Shown one piece after another: positions 31,966-44,010 of a DNA stretch of 64,000 bases. Under the pieces are notes generated by a model. It searched no databases and had not been told where the DNA came from. It saw only the letters and a list, made by a program, of their open reading frames with translations. Within the stretch, counting starts at the first letter, position 1, and each line of letters opens with the position of its first letter. A program made the position numbers and the translations under genes. Source of the DNA: Solenopsis invicta (lineage: Eukaryota; Arthropoda; Insecta; Hymenoptera; Formicidae); contig NC_052676.1 in assembly GCF_016802725.1 (NCBI RefSeq), positions 9,766,436 through 9,830,435 of the forward strand, in the 5' to 3' direction.

Positions 31966-34917
31966 GTTAATTGTTTATTAAAATTTAACAAAATTATAAT
32001 AACAATTGTCCACCTAATAAACAATCCTTTAAATAAACGTCCTTTGCCGATAAAAATTGACTATCTCATAAAAAAACGTAAATAAAGAATCGGTATAAAA
32101 GCTCGCTCTATACCATAAAACGCATCTGAGATATGTCATTTTGCTAAGTTAACATTTTATTACAACTAAACAATACATCCCGTAATCATTAAACTTAAAT
32201 ACGATTTGAAACAAACATTAAAAAACACGCTTGCAAAATTTCAAGACTTTTTACGTATTAGTTTAAAAGTTACTAGCTTATAAAATAAGAACGGTATAAA
32301 ATCACTGCACACGCATATACTCACGCATACACATGGCATATACGTGAGTGCCCACTACGTGGACAAGTCAAATAAGAACACTCTTTAAATAATGCCTATT
32401 TACCCTTTTTGTTACAGCCGTATAAAAGAAAGTGTTACTTTACAATTAAAAATTTAATTTTAAACCTCTAGCTCAATTAGTTAACTAACAAGAGTAACAA
32501 GTTCAATTTACAACTAACAGTTACTACACCTATATCGCACTTTAAGCAATCAAGAAATCTTCATAGCCGTATGCTCTTGGCGACGGCTCGCGAATTCAAG
32601 TAAAACTTTTTAAATTATAATAACTATTATTAACAATTAACAAATTAATGATAAAAATTTGATTTAAAATTGCAAATAAACTTCCGCGATCATAAAAACA
32701 TCTAATGAAGCCTTGAAAAGGAAATAATTCTTTGACATAAAAAATCACGTATAATACATATAAAGTAAAAATAACGTAAAAGGTAAAGCTTATTACTGCT
32801 AAACCCCCTTTCCCCTCATTGTCAAACTTAACATTAATTTACATTAATCAAATTCTACAATGGACCTTTGTGAACACGCTTGCCAAATTTCATTTTGCCA
32901 AGTTTACCCATTTCTGAATTGTAAATGTTACAAGTACACATAGAGTAGACCAAAATTTGCCACGACAAACTCTTGCCGTCGGATACCGACACACGCACAC
33001 AGGCAAAGAAACACACGGACGTACGCAAATACATAGACAGTATTCAAATTAGAACCAATCTTTCGGTAATACATTTTTTTACCACTCCCCCAAGCAAGAT
33101 AATAATTTTATACGTTTAGATACTAAATCTCAAATTTTTCTGACTTACTGTTTAAGAGCTACAATAAAAAATATATTTAAAATTATATTCAATACCCATA
33201 GAGCTGCATCTTGAAACATAGATAATGCAGCCTCAGTGACAAGTGCGTCACGCAAATGATAAAATCCTATAAACAAATTCTCTTAATTCAATCTAGTATA
33301 ACGCCACGGACAGAACGTTGTAAGTAAAAACCTAATTTCATTAAAACAAATTCTCTTTTCACAATACTTACGGTCACAATATATAAGTTAATATCTGTTA
33401 CCATTTTAACTAAAAATTAAAATAAAAACTAAAATATTATAAATATAAAAAATACATCTTGTTTCTAGAAACAATGTGGAAAAGGAAATAAATTAATAAA
33501 AGTCTCCGTTAATTTTTGAATAAATTTTACTTTTGAACTAATATATATAGATATACACGTATGCATTACGCCTATGTATGAACAGATAGACAAACAAGTT
33601 CCCTTAATTGACATTTTACTCAATTCTCCCCTTCTGTAGGCAATATTTTATACATCTAAATTCAAAATTTCATAAAAATCGGACACTCCGTTTAGGAGAT
33701 GCAAAGCTTTCTTTTCTTAAAATATTGCATAGGCATACGCTATGGATCAGCTGAGTGGAAATTGATAAGAGAAAATATATGTGAAAAGGATCCAGATACA
33801 GCTCCGAAACTATTGATCCTAGAAATATAAAATTTTACACACAAAAACTTCTTGTAATACTGAAGCTTAATGTCAAGTTTTAGGTCTTCAGTTTTATTAG
33901 TTTTAGAGATTTTGATTTTTAAAGTTTGAAAATTTTTAACATGTAACTTCCATAAGAAGAAACTTGTATTTCTAATTTTGCAAATTATTGATAGCAGAGT
34001 GATAAAAGTATAACAAATAAGACCGTATTATGATATTATACATGAATACGCAAGCTTCACGATCCTATGTTAAATCATTTTCCAGTAATCGACCATTTTG
34101 TTGAACGTTCCCGCTTGTAAGAGTGAGAGAGACGCACTTAAGCGTAGGCCTACATTGAAAAAATTCATTTCCTTTTTGATCTAATTACACGCAAACGGAT
34201 GATTGCAACTTTACAGAAATATACAGTTAAACTAATTAAGCACCCAATTTTATGTTTAAAATGTTTTTATTGCAAAATATAAACAATTTATAATAACAAT
34301 CGAATTTCTTGTTTTATCGCTAAATTATATGTATTAGATTAATGTAATGCCGACGATGCAACTTGTCGTTCTCGTTATTTTAAGCTAAAAATTATATTGT
34401 CTAACCAATTGCATTTATGTTATAATGTATATTAAAGAACAAAAAATTGTGCTCACGGATTCACTAAAAGAAGGGAGTAGTTTGCTATTTCCCCTACGAT
34501 TGCACGGTGGGGAATGGCATACCCCTCTAACGCTTTTCGCGCACCCATAAATACGCGCCCCGCGGAACAATTATGTCTTCAGTCTGGTCTTCATTTTGAG
34601 TGTGTAAGGTCTAAAGTGAGTCCCTGAGTGCAGTGAGGACGTCCGTAGAGACATTTTCTCTCGAGTCGTCTCTTGCATTTTGACAATCAACGTATCTGAG
34701 AATAAAGTCTTGAATGCAACTACGTGCTTTGGAAAATTGACGATTCATTATTTTATCTTTACCTTAAGCTAGAAGCCACTGCAGAGGTCTGTTACTTCGC
34801 CTGCTACGTACCGGAGCTGACGTAAGCAGTCTTATCTTTTTTGTCTTGCTGAAAATCGACGAAGAAATAAAATAAGTAAGTTCCTAAAATACATTAATAT
34901 ACTAATATAAATATATA
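31966..34917. other. AT-rich intergenic stretch, no gene
   Basis: No supported ORF in about 2.9 kb. The only structured part is a promoter-like segment near 34.5 kb. Confidence 0.6.
34540..34710 (+). promoter_or_regulatory. LTR-like core promoter and polyadenylation signal
   Basis: ATAAATA at about 34550, an insect-type initiator (TTCAGTC) about 30 bases on at 34579, and AATAAAG near 34702, all within 170 bp of GC-richer DNA. A start site and poly(A) signal this close are typical of an LTR R region, so this may be a solo LTR; I could not fix its ends. Confidence 0.35.
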
Positions 34918-34936
34918 TGTATGTGTATATATACAT

Positions 34937-34986
<50 letters not shown>

Positions 34987-35002
34987 GTATATATTAATTT
35001 AA

Positions 35003-35048
<46 letters not shown>
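34918..35048. repeat. TA dinucleotide tract
   Basis: Nearly continuous TA repeats with short interruptions; the left flank of family X copy 1. Confidence 0.9.
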
Positions 35049-35051
<3 letters not shown>

Positions 35052-36903
35052 CACGTATTTTTATCCCACGCCGGAGAGCAGCGGCGGAATACGCGATCAA
35101 ACACCGGAATTACGCGCGAGACAAGCGTGAGCGACGATATAACCAATAGATACCACCAATCGCGAATTTGGGTGCCAGACGCGATTATACCGGTCGCGTC
35201 GCTGGGTACACTATTTAACGCTAGACGCGGATGCACACCACGCGATAGCTTCTCAGAACGAAACACGAAATCGTCGCTCGCACGCGGCCAGCTAGCTCCT
35301 CTAACCGGTAGAGGGGCGGGGTAGCGGAGACAGGGACGAAGCGGCTCTCTTACTGGAGGAGACGGGTAGGCGAGAAATCAAACAAGATCAGGCCGATATA
35401 ACAAACAGAAATAACATGTATTGTAGCATATGACAGAGACAGAGTAGAGCCAAACGCGAGGGAATTATCAGTCGAAGCAAGCAAAGAACGGAAAAGATGA
35501 AGAGAGTTGACGAAAACGAATAAGCGGAACGCTAAAATTTTCTTAAATACTACAATGCTTACGCTAGCGGCGCGAACAACGGCGGTTGGTCCCGCGCGGA
35601 ACGAGACAGCCAATCACGCGCGTTCGGAACAGCGCGGCGAGAACACACTCGTCGAACTTTCGCTAACGGACAGTAATTAACTCAAAAGCAATACAACCAA
35701 AGATACCCGGTGACGGCAATGCCGTCGTCGCGGTCACGATGCACAATTCTCTCGAAGACGCGCGACACGACAACGCACCGATAACGCGGGCGGTCGTGTG
35801 ATCACTGCCGTAACACGACTCGCGCACGTGCGCGAGGGCTTTGCGGCTTCCCGGGAAGCCGGTCGTCCGCGAGCTTCTACGGCGGGACAGCCAACGTACA
35901 CGCGGCAGCCAACAGCTGGGTGCCTCGACAAGGTCTCACGCTTGAGGTGGAGAGCCGACCAAACACTAAAAAGGTGCGTTCTATCGCCACGCGGCGGACG
36001 CACCTGCACACTAACCCAATGGCTCCATCTCAGAGCGCGAGTCAGCCGGCACCGGCAGCTCGTGGCTTTACACCGTCTCTAGAGGGTCACCTCGACGACG
36101 ATCCTGTCCTCCGTTGGTCCCGTGGACGTCTCCGCAGGGATCGCCAGGCCGGGCACAGTTCCGATAGCCAAAATCCGGTAGCTCGCTCGCCGATAACCCT
36201 CGCTCGGATTCGTCCCGCACGCGCTCAGTTCGCCGGGTCGCACGCAAAAGCCGAGAGGATCGCGCTCGATACGCGATCGATGAGCGCTACCCCTCCTACA
36301 GGGTGCGCGATATCCTTGCGCCTAGCGGCGCGGCCTATCAGCGGCCGCCCTTATCTAGCCGTGACGTCACGGCAGCGCAGTGTCGGGTCTCCGCAGGTGT
36401 CGTGCGGTCCCCGTCGGCATCCGATATCCTCGTCGCTCTCGTCGTCCTCGCGGACGACAGCAGCAGAGATTTCCCGCGACGATTCTTCGCCGCTACCCTT
36501 CTCGACGGACAGCCGGCATTCGACGGCCCTTGTCCTGGCCGTTCGTCCGCCCTGGCCTGTCCCTCGGCTGCGCCAATTGCGAGCCTCTTTTGCGTGGCGC
36601 ATATCTGTCACCACGTCGAGTCTCGTCCTTCTCTCCGCCGTTGGTTTTCCGTGCGCCGGCCCTGGACGATCGCCTTCTCCTTGTCCTGCTGCAGCCCTCG
36701 CTGCTGCTGGTCCTTAGGCGACGTTTGTCGAGGTGCCCGCGGATACATGAAATAAGCCGCGAATAAATAAATGAAATCAATACGCGCCGCAGTCCCGCCG
36801 GAGATTTCGCTCTCTCGCTGAGTGCCCGACCCGGTCTTACGCGCCTCCTTGCGCTATGCTCAGGCGGAGGACGAAGTGGCGAGGCAGATAAAACTGCCAC
36901 GTC

Positions 36904-36906
<3 letters not shown>
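35049..36906 (-). mobile_element. Family X copy 1 (GC-rich, TA-flanked, TG...CA ends)
   Basis: 1,858 bp. Read on the minus strand it starts TGTGACGTGGCAGTTTTATC and ends ATACGTGACA, and is collinear with 42599-42645 plus 54049-55882. The ends are both LTR-like (TG...CA) and weakly inverted (TGTGACGT / ACGTGACA). The interior is GC-rich with no credible gene; the many ORFs on both strands are composition effects. It could be a solo LTR (a TATA-like site sits about 190 bp before the end in copy 2) or a non-autonomous DNA element. TA tracts flank it. Confidence 0.65.

Positions 36907-36941
<35 letters not shown>
36907..36941. repeat. TA tract, target of Gypsy 2
   Basis: A TA run directly before the 5' LTR; the run resumes after the 3' LTR (42112-42121), consistent with a TATA duplication. 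Confidence 0.85.
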
Positions 36942-36945
<4 letters not shown>

Positions 36946-37334
36946 GGATGTTAAAATGTTAGCTAAGGAAAAAGAGTGAGAATGAGAGTATGAGAGTGAG
37001 AGAGAGAGAGAGAGAGAGCGAAAGAACATGTGTCGTAGAAGAAAAGCGTCGTTTGACGAAAAGGATTGCCATTGTTCAAAACATGTGTTGTTTTATGGTA
37101 GCGTCATAAAACAACAATCAATTGTATTCAAAGCGCGTAAATGTAACATCTGCGAATGGACGCACGTATGTATCAGGTAAAAGGGGTAAAGGCGAGTAGG
37201 CAGAACAAGCCAAAGGCAGAAGATTTCGAGCGGTCAGAGAGAAACGATCCTACAAGTCAAGAGAGCCTTCTGTAGACACTCAACGAAATATACATATTAT
37301 ACTTATTATCTGAAAGCCCTTAATTGATCCCACA
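36942..37334 (+). repeat. Gypsy 2 5' LTR
   Basis: 393 bp, TGTAGGATGTT...CCCACA, with a GA microsatellite near the start (about 36990-37018). Confidence 0.92.
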
Positions 37335-37341
37335 TACACTT

Positions 37342-37359
37342 TGGGGGCTCAGCCGGGAT
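37342..37359 (+). promoter_or_regulatory. Primer binding site, tRNA-Pro-like
   Basis: TGGGGGCTCAGCCGGGAT, seven bases after the LTR; two differences from the element 1 site. Confidence 0.75.
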
Positions 37360-37445
37360 CGAGCTAGTTAGATCCGTAGTATAACGAGTTCCGCGAGTGT
37401 CGAGTGTCGAGTTTTGAGTTTATTGTGAACCTGAAGAGACGAGCA

Positions 37446-38417
37446 ATGAGTACCAGATACGCGAACGATCTGACGGTGGCAGAGCTGAAAGAGAGACTGA
37501 GAGAGTTGGGACTATCCAGTTGCGGTACTAAGAGCGAATTAATAAAGCGTTTAGACGAATCAGTACCTTCCGGCGTTTGGACCGAGGAACAACCAGAGGA
37601 TCAGGCGACGGGGAACCTGGAAGAAGCCGGTAATACAGGAGCGAATGAGAGAGGTACCGGAAACGAGACATCTTCAGGGCATCACCCCAGAGATCCGCGC
37701 GTAATCGAGATGGAGCTGGAGATCTTGAAACGCGAAATCGAGATGCTGAAGACTCAATCGCGGGCATCCGCTCGTGTATCAGATGCGCATTACGCATCGA
37801 ATACGGAGATCAGGTCGACGCAACCTTGAGCAAACATGAGTGCCATAGCCGAGCTTCTCGCTACGTTCGACGGTACGACGGGCAATTTTGACATCTGGGA
37901 GAGTCAACTGAGAATGCTGAAACGGACCTACCGATTGGACGACGAACACGCGAGGATACTGATCAGGATGCGGTTGAAAGGGAAGGCGCTAGAGTGGCTG
38001 CATTCCGAGGCCGAATACATGGGGATATCCTTAGAGGCATTGCTACACGAGCTCAGAACCATATTCGATCATCGACCGAGCAGAGTGGCACTACGTAAAA
38101 AATTCGAGGAGCGTGTATGGAGGAAAGGCGAGACCTTCGCCGATTACATGCACCAGAAGGTCATCTTGGGGAATCGCCTGCCGTTTGACGAAGAGGAACT
38201 CGTCGAATATATCATTGACGGCATCCCTGACCGCGGGCTAAGGAATCAGGCACGAATCGGCGGCCTCGACTCGAGAGCCGCACTGATGGAGAGATTTGAG
38301 CGGATAACGCTCTGGGACAAAAAGCATCCGGGGCACGGCGAGGAGAAGTAACAGTTTCGAGCGAAGGCGGAGAAGAGTGGCGAAAGCGGAAAGAGCAAGC
38401 AGAAGAAGACGCCTAGT
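37446..38417 (+). pseudogene. Gypsy 2 Gag with SAP domain, two in-frame stops
   Basis: I prefer the Met at 37446 (MSTRYANDL), matching element 1; the frame is open from 37404. SAP domain (LTVAELKERLRELGLSSCGT, SELIKRL following), acidic linker, coiled coil (MELEILKREIEMLK), then the Gag capsid region (LLATFDGTTGNFDIWESQL ... LEWLHSEAEYM ... FEERVWRKGETFADYM). TGA at 37827-37829 and TAA at 38349-38351 interrupt it, but the frame is the same throughout. Either could in principle be read through; no known readthrough context is obvious, so I call them mutations. Confidence 0.85.
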
Positions 38418-40274
38418 GTGAAGAGGAATTGTTTTAACTGCGGCCTGCCCGATCACTTTGGTAAAGACTGCCCGACGAAGGAGAACGGACCGAAGTGCTT
38501 CAAATGCGGTGAGCGTGGGCACATTGCGGCGAAATGTTCCGAGAAGCGAGCGGAGGTAAAAGATAGTTACGTCGCAAAGCAGGTAACGCAAACGAAATGT
38601 AAAAAGGAGGTTACGATAAACGGTTGTAACATTGTCGCGCTAATTGATACTGGGAGCGATCTATGTTTAATGCGTGCGGATCAACATTCCGACATAGGAT
38701 CTCCGTCGTTAGAGTACCGAGAAACGCGATTTCGCGGCGTAGAGTTAAAGGAAAACGTAGCGTTAGGAGAATTCCGTGCGGAATTAGCTGTCGACGGGCA
38801 TTCTTATCCTATTTTAATTCGAGTCGTTGCAAATGACATTATTAGTCATAAATTATTAATCGGTGCAGATTTTTTGAATACAGTCGACTTACACATAAAA
38901 AACGGTAATGTGTCGATTAATCCCGTGGAAAATACGATAGCGAAAAATCAAACGCTTCCCGAGATCTTTCAAATAGATCTCGAGCGCAAAGAGACCGACA
39001 AAGTAGATCTGTTACATATTTCGAGTAACGAGCGTCGAGCGGTTATTGAGAATATTATAAACAATTACAAACCAAATAAGGCTAAAGAGACTAGTGTTAA
39101 AATGTCAATTATTTTAAAAGATGAACAGCCGGTATATCAGAGAGCCCGTCGATTGCCCGCATTGGAAAAAGAAAAAGTGAACGGCATTATTTCCGAGTGG
39201 ATTCGAGATGGCATTGCGCGACCATCACTGTCCGACTACGCGAGTCCGATAGTTTTAGTGGAAAAGAAAGACGGGAGCGCTCGATTGTGCGTGGACTATC
39301 GCCAGCTTAATAAAAAAATCGTACGCGATAGATATCCGCTTCCGCTAATAGAAGACCAGGTAGATTTCTTGCAAGGCATGATATATTTCAGCACGTTGGA
39401 TCTGGAGAACGGTTTTTTTCACGTCCCGATAGAAAAGGACAGTCAAAAGTATACGGCTTTTATAGTGCCAGACGGGCACTATGAATTTTTGAAGGTCCCG
39501 TTCGAACTTTGCAATTCGCCGTCGGTTTTTCAGCGATTCATTAACACCGTTTTTAAAGACGCGATACGCGACCGGCTAGTGTTAACTTACCTCGATGATC
39601 TCATAATTCCGTCTGTCGATGAAAATACAGGAATTAAAAATTTTGAGATAGTGTTGAAAATCGCGAGCGAGGCAGGACTCAAGATTAATTGGCGCAAGTG
39701 TCGTTTTTTACAGTCTAAGATAGAGTTTCTTGGCCACGTAATAGAGAACGGTCGAGTATACCCGTCGGTGCGTAAAATTGACGCGGTGCGTAAATTTCCA
39801 GAGCCAAGCAACGTGAAGCAAATTCAGAGTTTTCTCGGGCTGAGCGGCTACTTTAGAAAATTCGTGCCAAAATGTTCAATTATTGCGCGCCCTTTAACTA
39901 ATTTATTGAAGATAAACGCGAAGTTCCGTTTCGAGGAAGAAGAGAAAGGGGCATTTCTTAATTTAAAAAATATCTTATGTGACAAGCCCGTATTACGAAT
40001 ATATAAAGCGAACGCGGAGACCGAACTGCATACGGACGCGTCAATCGACGGATACGGCGCGATCCTATTACAAAAGAGCGACGAAGATGGTGCGTTCCAT
40101 CCAGTCTACTATTCGAGTAGCAAAACTTCGCCCGCCGATCGGCGATACTCAAGCTACGAGTTGGAGGTGCTCTCCATTGTTCGAGCCCTAATGAAATTCC
40201 GCGTATATTTGTTGGGCATCCATTTTAAAATAGTGACCGACTGCCGAGCGTTCGCGCTTACTATGAACAAGTAA
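38418..40274 (+). pseudogene. Gypsy 2 nucleocapsid, protease, reverse transcriptase, RNase H
   Basis: 618 codons, uninterrupted. Two zinc knuckles (CFNCGLPDHFGKDC and CFKCGERGHIAAKC), protease ALIDTGSDLCLM, RT with SARLCVDYRQLNKK, STLDLENGFFHV and the catalytic YLDD (LTYLDDLIIPS), then connection and RNase H (TELHTDASIDGYGAILLQ, YELEVLSIVRAL, IVTDCRAF). Ends at TAA 40272-40274; element 1 has a sense codon at that place. Part of one larger gag-pol frame. Named a pseudogene because the polyprotein is cut on both sides. Confidence 0.9.
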
Positions 40275-41696
40275 GACTTGTGCGTACGTGTGGCCAGCTG
40301 GGCACTGTTTTTAGAAGAATTTGACTATGTTATTGAGAATAGGCCCGGTAAGAGCATGATCCACGTGGACGCGCTAAGTCGTAATCCGATTCCGAGTTGC
40401 ATGACTATAGATATATGCGATAGCCTGTCAGTGTGATTCAGGCAAGCACAGCAAGACGACGGCGACGTCAAAAAGATATATGACGCGGTGGAAAAGGGAG
40501 ATCACGATGATTACATTATTAGAAACAATTTGTTATTTAAAAAACGCGACGGTGATATTCTATTAGTTGTTCCTAAATCTATGCGTACGCAGATAATTAA
40601 ACGTATGCACGTGCAGGGACATTTTTCGCTGGCAAAGACGGAGGCGTTATTGCGTAGACAATATTTCATACCGAGCGCGAAATCGAAGATTGAAAAAATT
40701 ATAAAAAATTGCGTGACTTGTATCCTAGCCGAAAAAAAGCAAGGCAAGCAAGAGGGCTATTTAAATATGATCGATAAGGGGGAATTGCCGCTAGATACAT
40801 TCCATGTTGATCACTTAGGGCCGTTGCCGACTACAAAAAAAAGTTACAAATACATCTTCGCGATAGTCGATGCTTTCACCAAATTCGTATGGTTATACGC
40901 AACAAAAACGACGAACGCGACTGAGGTAGTGAATAGACTCAAAAAGCAATCTTTTGTTTTCGGAAATCCGAGGCGGATAATCTCAGATCGTGGCACAGCG
41001 TTCACGTCTAAAGAATTTAAGGATTATTGTTCGGCGGAAAATATTAATCACGTATTAACTACGACAGGATTCCCTCGCGCCAACGGACAAGTAGAGCGGG
41101 TAAATAGAGTGTTGATTTCGTTACTAACAAAACTTTCGGATCCAAAGAGCGAAGAATGGTTCAAACACCTTGATTCAGCCCAGTTATATTTAAATTGTGC
41201 GCCACACAGGAGTATTGGCACCACTCCTTTCCGCTTATTGTACGGGACTCACGCGCGTGTGCGAGAAGATTCACAGATCTTAGAATTGTTAGAAAGAGAA
41301 TGGGTTGACAATTTCGAGAACGATCGGAGCGAATTACGTATGCGAGCGAAAGAGAGCATCGCCAAAATTCAACGCGAAAATCGGAAAACTTCAACAAAGA
41401 GGCGAAAAGCGGCGAGAAAATATAATGAGAACGACTTCGTGGCAATTAAGCGTACACAGTTAGGTCCTGGCCTTAAGCTGGCTAATAAGTATCTCGGACC
41501 ATATAGCATTGTAAAAGTATTGCGTAACGACCGTTATATTGTACAGAAAATAGGCGAGCATGAGGGGCCGTCGAAAACCTCTACGTCCGCTGATTATATG
41601 AAACCTTGGACAGATTTTGCGAGCGATGAGTCGGAGGACGAATGCGAAGACGAAGACATTCGGGGGCGAATGTCGTTGCAGGATGGCCGAATGTAG
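40275..41696 (+). pseudogene. Gypsy 2 RNase H end and integrase
   Basis: Same frame as upstream. A short stretch to TGA 40434-40436, then H2C2 zinc domain (HVQGHFSLAKTEAL ... CVTCILAE), core with Asp in FHVDHLGPL, Asp in IISDRGTAFTS and Glu in NGQVERVNRV, and a C-terminal domain (GPGLKLANKYLGPYSI) with an acidic tail ending four bases inside the LTR. The integrase itself (40488-41696) is intact. Confidence 0.88.
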
Positions 41697-41741
41697 GATG
41701 TTAAAATGTTAGCTAAGGAAAAAGAGTGAGAATGAGAGTAT

Positions 41742-41797
<56 letters not shown>

Positions 41798-42111
41798 AAG
41801 AACATGTTTCGTAGAAGAAAAGCGTCGTTTGACGAAAAGGATTGCCATTGTTCGAAACATGTGTTGTTTTATGGTAGCGTCATAAAACACACAATGAATT
41901 GTATTCAAAGCGCGTAAATGTAACATCTACGAATGGACGCACGTATGTATCAGGTAAAAGGGGTAAAGGCGAGTAGGCAGAACAAGCCAAAGGCAGAAAA
42001 TTTCGAGCGGTCAGAGAGAAACGATCCTACGAGTCAAGAGAGCGTTCTGTAGACACTCAACGAAATATACATATTATACTTATTACCTAAAAGCCCTTAA
42101 TTGATCCCACA
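41692..42111 (+). repeat. Gypsy 2 3' LTR
   Basis: 420 bp, with a longer GA run (about 41748-41795) than the 5' copy; otherwise about 97% identical. Confidence 0.92.
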
Positions 42112-42121
42112 TATATATATA

Positions 42122-42573
42122 CAGGGTGTCCCAGACCAATGTATAAAAATTATCACGATGAGGTGGAAGGGATCGATGAAGAGATAAATGAAAAAATCTA
42201 ATAGCATTTTGCGATATTTGCAATAATTTTTTAGTAATAAAACATTAAGGTGAGCCAAATAAGAGGGCGCAGAGAGACAAGCGGTCGCTCGTCAGAGCCG
42301 TAGGACCGCCCACTGCGGCTCGATTGTAGGCGACGGTAAGTAGCGCGCGACGAGAGAAAGGATAGCTTGGCACCGCATCGCGTCGAACCGGGCGGTCTTA
42401 CGGCTCAGGCGACCAACCGTTTGCCTCTCCGCGCGCTGTTATTCAGCTGACTTTAATATTTTATTACACGACAATTATTGCAAATATCGCTAACTGCTAT
42501 TAAACTTTTTGATTTATCTTAATCTCTTCTACCTCATCGTAGTAATCTTTATACATTGGTCTGGGACACCCTG
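42122..42573. repeat. CAGGGTGTCCCAGACC palindromic MITE
   Basis: 452 bp. Ends CAGGGTGTCCCAGACCAATG on both strands, arms matching over about 150 bp, and an inner GC-rich pair (GAGCCGTAGGACCGCCC / GGGCGGTCTTACGGCTC). Almost the whole element can fold back. TA runs flank it. Its ends resemble those of the element at 25040-25748. Confidence 0.85.
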
Positions 42574-42645
42574 TATATATACAAATATAAATATATAGTG
42601 TCGTGGCAGTTTTACCTGCCTCGCCACTCCGTCGTCCGCCTAAGT

Positions 42646-43722
42646 CAGGCATGGTCCCGTGGGCGCCCACGAAGCATGCGAGGAGGAGAACATGCTCCCT
42701 CTTCACCCGGTTGCTTCTTCCCGTCTTTCCTTCTGACTCCGCAATCCACCTATCCGCTCCATACGACCGCTTTCGGTCCCTACTATGCTACAGTATGTGC
42801 ACGTGACTCGCGCGTGTGGAAGGGGAAGCGGAGAAGCTCGAGCTATAGTTTGTGGGACATGTCTGGCCTTTTTTTTGTTTACGGAGAGGAAATGCGTTAC
42901 CGCATACCCTAGGCCTCGGGGGAGGCCTGGCGGTTATGTGGGACTGTCCCCCGCCGGCGATGTGCCGGTGAGGGCCTACCCACTAAAACCTCTCCGGGTG
43001 TCCTGCACTGGTCCCTAACTGGAGGGCTCCGGGAACGCGTGCAGCATACTTCCGGAGCCCCCCGGACCCAGTCGGCCAGTTGGCGGCCGACTCATCTCGC
43101 CAGGGACGCCTTAGTGGTAGGCACCCCTGGCAGGGCCTTAGGGCCTAGTCTGCCCTAGGTCGGGAAAGAGGGACACCGTCTCTCCCCCGCCTCTTCCCCT
43201 GTTGGTGTTGGGGGTACAGGCCCGGGGGTCCGGCCCCCGCCGGATGGTTTCCGGGAATAGCTGCGCCTTTCGCGCCAGCTCCCTGATTTTCATGAGGGGG
43301 AGGGGGCACTTGCCCCACTCCCCTCGCCCCGGCAAAGCTGAGCGGGCTATCCCTCTCATACGGGAGGGAGACCCTCCCCCCGATGTTACGGAGAGTCAGC
43401 CCCGCCGGGAGCCAGACATGGCGTGGATTGCCTCGCCCTGCTTCGGGTCCCGTATACAGGGCCTTCGGCAGGGGAGGCAGGAAATTCGTTCTCCCTATTG
43501 TTGGGGAGGTCGCCGTCGCTTTCCTCCTCCTCCTCCTCGATGGTTTGGAGGGAGAGGAGTGCAGTGCCAGCGATCCTTCTCCGTTTTCTGCGGGGACCCC
43601 CGCCATCGGGTGGGCCCGGTCGATCTCGTGGAGGACGGAGGTCCCCGCCTCCTCCATTTCCGCGGGGGTTGGGTCGGCGACGTCGTCGCCTGCCGCCCCC
43701 CTCCCCCCCCGGGTCTTCCTCC
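42646..43722 (-). other. R1-clade element 3' region
   Basis: After the C-terminal finger no coding domain is seen. A run of eight or nine T on the plus strand near 42869 (A on the coding strand) is the only poly(A)-like feature; the last 220 bp lie beyond it. Plus-strand ORFs here are antisense shadows. Confidence 0.55.
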
Positions 43723-44010
43723 TCACTGCCTCTGTCTGGCAATCTTGGCCATCTTCTTCTGCAACATAACTTGTTCGCAGAAGGAGGCGACCGCCTTCCA
43801 ACAGCTCTCCCTGAGGACCATCTTGGCAACGACGGAGAGGTCTTCCCCAATTTTATCTTTGAGGACTCTGCGCAGCTCGTCCCACGCTGGGCAATGCACC
43901 AGCGTGTGCTGCGCAGAGTCCATCTCCACCTCGCAATGGTGGCAGCGCGCTGTCGGCTCCTTCTCGATGCGACACACGTACTCACCAAAACTACCGTGTC
44001 CGGTGAGCAC
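43723..44010 (-). pseudogene. R1-clade ORF2 C-terminal zinc finger
   Basis: Contains GHGSFGEYVCRI followed by CHHCEVEMDSAQHTLVHC, the CCHC finger that ends R1-clade ORF2 proteins and is thought to help bind target or template. Out of frame with the previous segment. Confidence 0.8.

Larger units (their letters stand above)
36942..42111 (+). mobile_element. Ty3/Gypsy LTR retrotransposon 2
   Basis: 5,170 bp, same lineage as element 1. LTRs of 393 and 420 bp, the difference being mainly a longer GA run in the 3' copy. A single gag-pol reading frame covers 37404-41696 with no frameshift, broken only by in-frame stops at 37827, 38349, 40272 and 40434. About a dozen substitutions separate the LTRs. 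It sits in a TA tract between family X copy 1 and a palindromic MITE. Confidence 0.93.

Noticed and set aside
35798..37029. Several 100-265 aa ORFs on both strands in family X
   Set aside because: GC-rich non-coding element; the frames are not kept in the second copy as far as I can read, and no motif is present.
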